From NCBI GenBank assembly GCA_036172665.1, contig CM069870.1, positions 29,176,001 through 29,240,000 on the forward strand: DNA of 64,000 nucleotides, read 5' to 3'. Positions 54,242-64,000 of the stretch are shown one piece after another. This stretch comes from Prosopocoilus inquinatus (lineage: Eukaryota > Arthropoda > Insecta > Coleoptera > Lucanidae). The notes beneath the pieces are model-generated. The model did no database searches, was not told the origin of the DNA, and worked only from the letters and a program-made list of their open reading frames with translations. The position numbers and the translations under genes were made by a program. Each line of letters opens with the position of its first letter. Position 1 is the first letter of the stretch.

Positions 54242-54504
54242 TATACTTCTCTTTTAATAATTGCTATAAACGTATTCTTTAGCGTCCAGCAATAAAAATA
54301 TAAATTAAGGTATAAGGAAAAACCCCAAATTTTAAAATAGTCGTTATTCATTTTTTTAAAGTACAATACCCCCTATCTCTTTTCACGATTGGATAGTTTT
54401 ACGTTTCTTATCGGTTTTCAGTATCTAATCGTTGCAGTTTTTAATAAAGTTCTTATAATTCTTTTTTTCAATTTTTGTTCTAAAATCAATAATAATAAGT
54501 TATA

Positions 54505-56149
54505 CAGGCTGTTGCACTTGAGGCAGCTTCCTTCATACCTCTCTAGATACTCATTTTACAAAAAATATTTCAAAAAAAGTTACTTTATTATCATGTGGAG
54601 CATATTTTAAAATTAGTTTGATGTATACAAAGCATTCCGTTTGGTTTGAACGTTTTGTTACTTCGTTATTTTAAGTAGAATACAATTCAAATAAACGCAG
54701 ATATCTTTCGAACAGATGACGTTAGAGACTTGTGATTTTTTGCAAAAGTTTCTTCTTGAAACGCTTTTTTAGTTACACTGCCAAGAAAAATTCCAAGTAA
54801 CGTAAGTTCTTATAAAAAAATTAATAATCTGGAAAACATTCAAGTTACGGTAACTATTTTTTTTAATGAAATGCTATGTATCTTTTACCATTAGTAGACG
54901 TGCTATTTAATTCTCTTTTCAATGATGTGGGGTTATCGATATCTGTTGTTAACAATTCTTTCAGTATTTAGATTTTTCATTACTATTTTTAGAAATGCCC
55001 TAAATATTGTGACATTTGCTAGTTGTTATGGTTACAGAGCAAACAAACTGCTTGTTTATCTTTATTAAGTATTTTATGACATTCAAAAAGTTTAAATTAG
55101 TCTTTCACGCCAGTATTCATAGTCCCGTCTTAAATAACACTTACATCAAGTGTCACTTAAGTTCAAAGTATAACTTACACTCCGATTTTATTTCATAAAC
55201 AGCTTGTTGGTTAATCTCGGCTAGTTTTCCAAACTATAATATATCTAGTTAAGATAATACTGAATCGGGTTGAGACGCGCTATTTCGGGAATATCGTTGG
55301 CAAATTTACACACGTGCAGACTTTGTGTCATTTATTTCGGGTTCGTTTATTGTTATTTTATAAGCATATTTGTTAGTGATAATTAATAATAGCTACGAAA
55401 ACTAAAATTGCAGACAATGCAGATGAAATGTTATTTAGCCTGCCTTAATTGGTAAGTGTAGCTTAAGACATAGATGGAGCTGACTTAGAATGAAGTACTA
55501 CTTAAGTTGCACTTAGTCAACTGTGAACTAAAATGTTTACATTAAGTCAGACTTAAGTTTCAAGATGAGCTTAAGACTTGTTTATGAATACTGGCGTAAG
55601 AAGGTCTCTTACGTAAGAAAGCCTCTTACGTAAGAAGACTTGAGAGTTATGGATTTTAATCTTGCCATGGATATCCAAACTAATGAACCAATATTCTGTG
55701 TACTTTTAAAAATAGCAAAGAAAAATCTAAATTAATAAAATTATTAATAATTTTTTTGTAAGAGTCTATGTTACTTGGAATTTTTCTTGGCAGTGTAACT
55801 GAAGAAACGTTTCAAGATTAAGCTTTTGCAGAAAACCACAAGTCTCTAAAGTCACTTGTTCGGAAGATATTTGCATTTGTTTGACGTACACAACTGCGAT
55901 AATTTTTTTAAAAAGTTGAATAACGGGAAAATAGTTTAGATTAGATTCTATGTATGGTACACAAGGTCAAGTCAAAATCCAATCCGGAATAATTAAAAAT
56001 TGAATTTAAAATAACGAAGTGACAAAACGCCCACACAAATTTTAAAATATGGTCCACATAACAATAAGTAACTCTCCTTTGAAATATTTTTTTGGTAATA
56101 TGACTAACTAGAGAGATATGAAGGAAGCCGCGTTAAGTGTAACACCCTG
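54505..56149. mobile_element. Foldback element with arms of about 350-400 bp
   Basis: TA at 54503-54504 and 56150-56151. Ends CAGGCTGTTGCACTTGAGGC and, reversed, CAGGGTGTTACACTTAACGC. The arms share GCTTCCTTCATAYCTCTCTA, TAGAGACTTGTG and TTACACTGCCAAGAAAAATT, CCAAGTAAC. A different MITE (55108-55596) is nested in the loop. Confidence 0.72.
55108..55596. mobile_element. Nested MITE with CGCCAGTATTCATA ends
   Basis: Exact 14-bp inverted ends CGCCAGTATTCATA at both borders, with several copies of CTTAAG/ACTTAAGT words inside, giving a symmetrical subterminal region. It is followed by two copies of CTCTTACGTAAGAA. Confidence 0.6.
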
Positions 56150-56151
56150 TA

Positions 56152-58586
56152 TATTGTACTGTATTTTTAATTTATTTAACGCAGTTTTTAAGGTATATTA
56201 CTGTAATATACTTTTTTACTTTGATATTATTTTGTTGCATGGAGTTCCTAAGCTTCCATTTTCTTATTTATCCTGATTACATAAAATTTAAATACTGAAG
56301 CAAAAGAAACTGTTAGGAAGTTAGGAAATACTTACCATAAATAATTTCGAAGTGGAGAGCGGAGATGAAAATCGTGATAACCTAACAAAACAAAATTTCG
56401 AATACTTTAATAACCTACTTTATTAAACTCGAATGAGTTTTAGCACCAAAATAGAAAAAGGTATTTCTAAGTATACAGGGTGTAATCAAATTAGTTTCAC
56501 GTATTAATACCGCAAGTTCCTCATCATGTAAGAGAATTAATGCTGCAACTACCAAAAGTCTAGCTCAAGAATAAAAAAAAATACCTAGTGGAGGAATATT
56601 GACTCTTTTGTTTGAGAACTTCTGGTCGGCCGTGCACAAAAACAACGTTATAAAACAAAATTTAAGGTCAATTGCTTGATCGCATTTTAAACATTTATGG
56701 GAACACAATAAAATAGAATCACCGACCCATTAAAGACCAGAGTTCAAATTCACAACCTCTCGGTCGTGGCCCGTGTGTGCATTATGGTTAAAGGAGAATA
56801 ATTTAAATCTGCTTTCATTGATCAGAATTAAATCTGTTTCATTAGATAATCGACAATAATTATATCTTGACATCCTGGTGTTTGTAAACCAATAGTACAC
56901 ATGATTTACAGTGCCAATTTCGCATATTAAAGTGATTTAAAAAAAATGATTGTCGCTTTGTTAATTATTTCCACTAACGAATACGTTTCTTCGTAGTTCG
57001 AATTCGATGACGCTTTTGGTTCCAAAAAATAATAAAAGCAATGACTGCATTCAATAACGATTTTCGGAAATGTAGAAAAAAAGACATTCTTAAACATTTT
57101 GCGAAATAAAGAAATAAAGAAATAACAATGCAGTTTATTGACGACCAGCAAATAAAGTACACGATGAATACGAATTAGTAAAATAATTTTAGAAAATGGA
57201 ATTTCTAATTTTTATTTATTTTTACAGTTTTGTGAGCAGAAAACTATTAACAATTACGTAAAAATTGAAAAAATTGATTAATTGAATAAGCAACGCGATG
57301 GATATTTATAATTCTATTCCGTTATGGAATTACATAAGCGAAGATTTCAACCCAGTGCCCTTCGGTTCGATGACGCTTTATTATTTTACGACGTTTTATG
57401 TTGCGCTTTTAGATACTGATACAAGGCCAGTTAGAGGTTTTCAAACAAAAAGTCTCCGGGCTCTGGAGGGGTTTTAATTTCTTTAATTTTTCACCAATAA
57501 AATTCATATTTGCAGAAATCACTTTCTTAAGTGATAAAGAACTCACAGTTTTAATATGTGAAACTTATTTGATTACACGCTGTATATCGACCGAAAAAAA
57601 TAGATCTGAGAAAAAAATCAGGTCTGCAAAAAAAATCATCGAAAGGAGATGCGAAAACTAATTTGGAGTACTAAAAAGTTGAACTCATAATGAAACCTCA
57701 CATTATTTGAATATAAATTTTATGATAAAAACACACTTTCCAAATAACTGACTCAGACAATAAAATTCTTTTTTTTCAACATTTTTATAGTTTTACATGA
57801 CGCGTAAAAATACATAATAATAGTAATAATAATAATAATTTGTATTAACCATAATTACATATAAGTAAATTATTAATAAATTCGCTAGAGGAAAGTACGG
57901 ATTCTAATAAGAAAAAAATATCGATGGCGTGTTGTCTGAAATTTTTAACTTTTGCTTAAAACTTTCTTTTCAATTTTAATAAACAACTAATAATAACCTT
58001 TATTTTAACTTTTTCCATAAGATGCAGTTGGAATACTTAAGTACCCATAAAGACCTTCCTGATTCCATGCACATTGTAGTACAAACGACTCTATTTCAGG
58101 ATTGAAGTAAATACGGTAAATTGTATTGACTGGCTCGGATTTCACTTTCTCTCCTCTGTGTGTTTACACAAAGTTACGTAGCGAGGATCGGACTTTTGTG
58201 ATTTGCAATTTGAAAGGTGAGCCCTCCTGCTGTTCTGCCGCGGATGTTTTGACAATTCGGGTAAACGGAAGTTGCATTCTGAATTATTGTCAACACCCCT
58301 GCAACCCGCTGTGCCGCAATAACGACCGAACTCTTGGATTTGGATTTATTGCACTCGGTGATCGTTAATGCATAATGCAGACGGCCCAGTTTTGCAATTT
58401 ACTGTATCACCCTCTCTTGTGTAATTTAAAGTCCTACAATTGCATGAAAATGTCCTTCCTGTTTTGTGTCGAATACTTGTCTTGCGTCTTCACTAATTGA
58501 ATGAAATCATTAATTTATTAAATCAAAAGAGTACATAATTTATTACACGAAGACAGATGAGAATTTGTAGAAATTTTGAAGGCATA
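56152..58586. other. Gene-free AT-rich block
   Basis: A frame of 80 codons at 58126-58368 is Cys-rich (SCILNYCQHPCNPLCRNND) but has no ATG at its start, no splice context and no recognised family, so it is not called. A few T/A-rich homopolymers occur. Nothing else was seen. Confidence 0.3.
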
Positions 58587-59595
58587 CATAGGGTGATTCA
58601 AAATTGACCCGTCAACTGTACTGCCCTGTAAAGCACTGATAAAAACGTCATGGTGTTTGTATATTTGAATATTATATTAAAAGTTGAATTTAAGATTTGC
58701 TAGGAGATTGTAAAGCAGAATCTAATAAGCCAGAATCTGCAGGTCATGTAGACGTCATAAGCCAAGCATGTAGACGTTGTGACTCTGCAAATGTGTGAAA
58801 TGTAGATACAACTTCTATGCTTAACAGGGCAGTACAGATAGTACACGGAAAAATAAAGCAAGAAACTGTATGCGTATGGAGTCTAATACACTTAGTTTTT
58901 AAGATAAAATGCATCGAAGATTCAGACATAAATTGGTTGGTGGGCACTAGAAGAGCTGTACTGCTTCATAAGAGTCGAACGAAACAGAGTACTCATTTGA
59001 ACTGAAACTACAAAATGTTGTTGTTTATGTCATTCTTCCGCACAATTCCTTTATTAGAGGACTTTGAACTTGTGTACGCAGACTACAGACGTGAGATGAA
59101 CCACACAGAACATTTACGTGCATTGGAATATAATCACGATTTTGGCACTGCAAGTTTGTGCATGTGTGCAAAACCTTCGTATTTGTAATTCACGAAAAAA
59201 AGTATTTGAAATTTACTTTATGTCCAGTTGTACCAACATCGTTAAAGATAATCTCGATCTAAAACGAAAAAAATCCTATATTTAATCAGAAAAATTTAGC
59301 TTATAAATACCCTATTTACATGGTTCAGGAACATTATCGCATTTTATCAACCATCATATAAAACATCACATAACATTGACTTTTTTTTGTTGACACTGTA
59401 ACACAGTTGCTAAAAATATACAAAGTTAATCTTATTCAATTTTGTAAATACGTTACGTGTCACATTCCAATAGTCATCGTTGCTTTTCAAACAGTTTCAG
59501 TATGGGATTTAGAAGAGGTTGATTTTTGATAATTTGTTTGCAATTTCGTATTTGCACGCCCTTAGCGGGATGGACACTTATTTTGAATTATCCTG
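58587..59595. mobile_element. Probable MITE relative of the 47.8-kb element
   Basis: Left end CATAGGGTGATTCAAAATTG; right end reversed CAGGATAATTCAAAATAAGT with GTCC; TA on both sides. The arms agree only over about 25 bp. Confidence 0.4.
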
Positions 59596-59784
59596 TACAT
59601 ACAATGATGGAGTTACATCTTATGAAACTAAAATTTTGAAACTTTAAAATATTTTTAACATCTGACTATTCTAGGGAATAGAACAGGCTTAGAAAGATAA
59701 ATACTCGTACAATTTTTCAAGGGCAAACATTTTCTATAATATGTTTTAATTGTTAAACAAATATTTAATTCATAAAGAAATCAC

Positions 59785-60683
59785 GTTTTTCGTTTAATTT
59801 TATTTTAATTTTACACGTACTTACTATGTACAAACATACATCTTTTTTAAAATATTTACAAAATATTTACAGACTATGTACAGTTATTAAATACAATCAG
59901 TTACATTAATACGTACAAATTGTATGAAAAGGAGTTAAGATTACAGAAAAATATATAAACGTATCAATTTACAGATTATATACATAAAATTAACTTCAAG
60001 ATATTTAGTGACAGGGAATATCATAAGTTATAGATATAGAGATATTTCTGCTTACTCACTGGTTTGGTTAACAATAAAATTACTTTTCACTTAAGACAAA
60101 TAATACAGTGGACAATTAGCAAATTAAAATTCGAATAAAATTAAAAAAAAAATAATATTCTGTAGTTTCAACAAACTCATCATATGCATATACCTGGCCA
60201 TGAAAATCTTTGCAGTAATAGAAGCACAAATTTTGAATTAGGTATCTCTTGAAAATTTATAGGTAGGTATACACATATTCATCAGGTATTTATATTTTTG
60301 CTTTTGTATTATGCTCATACACATATATTTATATTTATATCTATTAGATATTTATATTTTTGCTTTTGTATTGTGCTGGGTTCAGGCACGGAAAACGAAC
60401 ATTAAGTTAATTTAAGGCTTTAGGTAGGTACTTCTATTATGTACTCATAGTTATATGAGAACGTTGATGTATGTATATTTTTAAATTATTTAATTTAATT
60501 CTAAAGTTGGAGGTTATTTATAAATGAAAAGCGTTCCTGGGCATGACATTGTTGCCGCAATTTTGAAACCAAAATGTCGTCTTAATTTAGTTGCTAGCTA
60601 AAAGTAACTAAAATTAAATTACATTAAATTAATGCTAGTGTTAATTTTTCATGCATGATCCCAACATTATACATACTTATTTG
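59785..60683 (-). other. Candidate 3' UTR with a Pumilio-motif cluster
   Basis: On the minus strand, downstream of the candidate exon, about 0.9 kb of AT-rich sequence ends at an AATAAA (59804-59799). UGUANAUA motifs fall at 59984-59977, 59882-59875, 59871-59864, 59860-59853 and 59832-59825; the last four lie within 58 nt. Pumilio-family proteins bind UGUANAUA in 3' UTRs and repress or relocate mRNA. AT-richness raises chance hits, so function is inference. A duplicated block (TTTATATTTTTGCTTTTGTA) occurs at about 60285 and 60350. Confidence 0.3.
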
Positions 60684-60748
60684 CTACCTTCGGGAGTTTA
60701 GTAGTTCTTGTAGGATGCTGTCTTCCACTGTTAATACACTACGACAAC
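60684..60748 (-). CDS. Candidate 3'-terminal coding exon (20 codons)
   Basis: A strong acceptor on the minus strand (TATTTTTTTACAG) is followed by GT and then CRSVLTVEDSILQELLNSRR, stop TAG 60686-60684. Only one of the three frames is open, and it reads like protein (acidic amphipathic segment ending in two Arg). The donor gene would lie upstream, that is beyond the right end of the window. Too short to identify a family. Confidence 0.33.
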
Positions 60749-62024
60749 CTGTAAAAAAATATTGTCGTATAGTTTTCAAAAACCACTCGTATTATAGATA
60801 CAAACAGAAATGTGTGGATTATCCATTTGGATATACTCGGGTTGTACTTCGGTGTTCCTGATATTGTAGATTTATGGGAAATGAAACGGTAAATGTTTCG
60901 TGCTATTTGTTAACAGTTATTATACTGCATGCTATTAAATAAACATTGCATTTTTTTAAAACATTGAAATAACACGTTCAATTGCAATTGGTTACACCAC
61001 TGCACAGTTCTACACATTGTTGTTTGGTTAAAAGGAATGCATTGAATTTTATGATACGAGGTGAATTTTTATTTTGAAATGTTATAGCAAATTTAAATAA
61101 AAAGTAGAAGTTACTGAAAGTAAAGTACGTATGCCTAATAAATTCGTTATTGTTTATTTAACCAACATTAACTATTAAAAGAAGAATTAATGCTTGGTTC
61201 ATGTACAAAAAGTAAACATTAGGGTTACAATTACTAATGTAATTTAATAATTTTAATAATAATAAGTATAAATGATGGTTCATGCAAGCTGTAAACTAAA
61301 TTAAGACGGAGATGTTCGTACGGCAGCAACGTCATCATGTGCAGTGACAAGTTTCATTTAGCATTAATATCAAGATAAAACTAATTTTAAGTAAAATGAT
61401 ATTAATTAATTAAAAAAAAAACAGGTATGAACGTTCTCGTATATTAGTATAGTATAGAGTTATAAAAACTTCTATTGCATTCTTAACATAATTTGAAAAA
61501 AAAAATTGAGTAGCAATTCACATGTTTACAGTTTTCTTGGATCAGAATTTGAAAAACGCGAATATTCAATTTTTCTAATCTCGAATCTTTTATGAAAATT
61601 CCCTGAATTCAGGAACATAAATTGGGAAAAATAAAACTTTATTTAATTAACAAATTTCTAGTTCTTTAATTTACTTCTCTTATACGTCGCTCGTTAGACT
61701 GATAAGTTTTGCGATCTTCTTTTAACTTTCGTGACGTAGCGTTGACTTTCTCAGTGGTAGATCACGTTGTATTTTAACTCAAATTGATCCAATCGGTAGT
61801 TAATAACAAAATGAACACTGTTTTATGTATTTTTGACGATATTAGGTGCTATTTATAGAACCTTGCTAAATAGGAAATCTATTTCTACCTTTCAATTTTT
61901 TGTATCGGACGTTATAAAATAAAAATAAATGTAATTATTGATATCGTTTAACAAAAAAAAAAAATACCAAATGTCTATAGAACATCATTCGTTAAAATAT
62001 TCCTTATAAAATTTTCGTAATATA
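60749..62024. other. AT-rich sequence, nothing recognised
   Basis: Would be intronic if the terminal exon to the left is real. No coding segment or repeat pair was noticed. Confidence 0.3.
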
Positions 62025-62930
62025 CAGGCTGTTCTTTTACTGTGTGCAAATATTTAAACCTGTAATATATCATCATAAATGGCAACGATACAAATGGCAA
62101 CGATTGAACTCATATGTTCTTAACACAAATTTAATAGTTTTCGAGAAAAATGCAGTGGCAGATTTTCACTAAACCGTTTGAGAACTACTGGTATAGCTAA
62201 AAGTGGAACGTGGCCGCCGTTTCAATTAAGACCTGCAGCCGAAGTAGGCCAGCGCGTTACTTGCTTTTGAGTACGAACGACGTAACTCAGCCGCTCCGAT
62301 CACAGCTGATCGGTCAAAACGTTTACAATTTAAATTAACTTCACTGCAAGTAATTACAAGTTTATGTTTTTTTTTTTAATTAAAGTCTAGTTCAATTGAA
62401 GAAGCTGCGGTTCGTAATTGCCGAACAAATTAAAAGCCAGGTATAAACAAATTGTAATTTCTTTTAAAAATTTCCTTTTTTTCATTGGACCATAAGTAGT
62501 AATAGTTTCATAGCTAGCAGCGAGATTATATAAAAGTTTATTTGCGTAAAAGGCTGAAGGAAGAACATTTTTAACGCGCTTGCCTAATTGGTGCATAAAT
62601 TTTAAACTTATTCGTCGATAGTTGATATTGTGAAACGTATTACTTCGTTTAGCGAATTAAAATTTTAAATAAAATAATGAATAAATGATATCGGTGATTA
62701 TTATTACGCAACGCTACGAAATGGGTTTGACTGCGGAACTCAGCACGGGTCGGTGTGTAGGAAGGCGTTGCGACCTTGCAAGTATTTCTCTCTCGCACAT
62801 ATCAACAGTTCCAAACAAGTGGAACCCCCAATATTTTTTTGTATAGTGCGATAACCACCGAAAAATACGCATAGTAAGTAGCATTTCATGTAAGGGTTTT
62901 TTTATTTGCACACAGTAAAAGAACACCCTG
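62025..62930. mobile_element. 906-bp MITE with 38-bp inverted ends
   Basis: TA at 62023-62024 and 62931-62932. Left end CAGGCTGTTCTTTTACTGTG; right end reversed CAGGGTGTTCTTTTACTGTG; both continue TGCAAATA. The interior is GC-richer near 62.2 kb and noncoding. Confidence 0.72.
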
Positions 62931-62932
62931 TA

Positions 62933-64000
62933 TGCACCATGTCACCGGATTAACTTAGTAATACGTATAATGGGACCAAAGATTTTTTAATTCAAATTTC
63001 ATGTTTTGTAATTCAGACCTGTTTGGCATCAGATGAATTTGAGTTAAATTTGACATCGAAAATTTTCAAGATGACGATCCTGAAAAAGCTGACAAACACA
63101 CTGCAAAAACGAGAGCAGATTTATTAATTTTACTACTTGTTCGATTGATTTAAATTGACTATTCCGACAAATTTGAAATAGCATCAAAAGAGCAAAACAC
63201 TATAAAGGAGTGAAAAAATGAAAATTGTTATGACTTCACGTTGAATGTTAAGTATTTCTATCTTGCTTTATTAAAAAAAAAGTTTATGTGCATTAATTAT
63301 TAACAATTACGAGTAATAAATTTTCAAAGAAAAGATAAAGACAGTTAAGATTGTTTTATAAGCATTTCAAACAAAGAGGGTATAGCTTAGATTCGCAAAC
63401 AAATAAATTAGCAAAAAAATGTTTTAATAAGGTTTCTTTTCAGGTTTAAATTTATTTAGAAAAATATAAGTCAGACTGGTATAACGGGATTGTAATTTTT
63501 GTACAAAATTTGTTAATAAATTTGTAAGTATCGAATTAACCATACAGAATGTCACTCTCTGTGGTAAATTGTGCCTTTTTAACAAACTGTACACCTAAAA
63601 ATACATGTTATATCACACGGCTCTTTTATTTGCCAGACAAAAATTAAATGCTATTATACCGTGTGTCCAATTTCAATGCTGATTGCAAATAACATGTACA
63701 GTACCCGAAAAAAGTAATGTCTCCTCCATAAAATGCAAACGTTCGGGCTAAGCTGTCGAGACCCACATTACAGGGAGGCGGCAGGTAATCTCGCTTGCGA
63801 AATGTATTTAATCCGCCTGAGATATATTCGAAGCGTTCGACTGCCAAATTCCGTAAATATAATTATAAAAGAAAGCGTTATTTGTTTGGTAAAGTCATAC
63901 ATTTTTTGCTCTGCAATACACGTAAAATAAAAGTAAATTTTTAATGATTTTATAAATATTAAGTTCAAGAAAACAATTCTCATGTGGTAATTAATTATTA
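62933..64000. other. AT-rich sequence to the window edge
   Basis: A short GC-richer patch at 63.72-63.85 kb has overlapping frames on both strands but no recognised motif; ACCGTGTGTCCAATTTCAA near 63.66 kb resembles a MITE terminus without a partner in the window. Confidence 0.3.

Noticed and set aside
58126..58368. 80-codon Cys-rich open frame
   Set aside because: No ATG at the start of the frame, no splice signals in phase, no recognised domain and no neighbouring exon.

Overview
The window is AT-rich nuclear DNA of an insect. Protein-coding genes have short exons with GT/AG introns, and the only strongly recognisable host gene, the gamma subunit of the AP-1 clathrin adaptor, reads closest to insect versions. 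Order cannot be settled from sequence alone. Most of the rest is transposable-element sediment: mariner/Tc1-like elements, hAT-like non-autonomous elements, long foldback elements with TA target duplications, solo LTRs, a Penelope-like element (PLE) and many MITEs.

Layout. 1-1.9 kb: repeats and the likely promoter of AP-1 gamma. 1.9-10.1 kb (+): the complete AP-1 gamma gene, 15 coding exons including one set off by a 54-nt intron, with a dead Tc1/mariner-like transposon in its largest intron. 11.6-13.8 kb: a PLE copy bounded by a 12-bp duplication, carrying inverted terminal repeats, a broken GIY-YIG domain, a 13-copy 61-bp satellite array and two nested insertions of a small hammerhead-ribozyme element. 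15-31 kb: repeats, including a second TA-flanked transposon (DD41D-like spacing) and a hAT-like element with an 8-bp duplication. 31.2-37.7 kb (-): a three-exon gene for an LRRC27-like leucine-rich repeat protein, its last intron filled with repeats and a solo LTR. 38.4-45.8 kb: several more hammerhead-element insertions and two broken mariner copies. 46-64 kb: gene-poor and AT-rich, with MITEs and foldbacks, a broken THAP zinc-finger start, and a possible 3'-terminal exon plus long 3' UTR (minus strand) with a cluster of Pumilio-type motifs.

Most interesting item: a family of short elements (about 95-490 bp, at 11.8, 12.3, 15.0, 38.4, 39.8, 43.7 and 45.3 kb). Five copies are flanked by 11-13-bp direct repeats. 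They share one terminus (GCGACATC...AACAGAT-type), and most carry a type I hammerhead core with a palindromic stem III (ACAGCUGU) at the tip of a long hairpin. One copy keeps the consensus CUGAUGA...GAAA core. The duplications, the ribozyme and the nearby PLE suggest a small non-autonomous retroelement mobilised by PLE-type machinery. That mechanism is inference.
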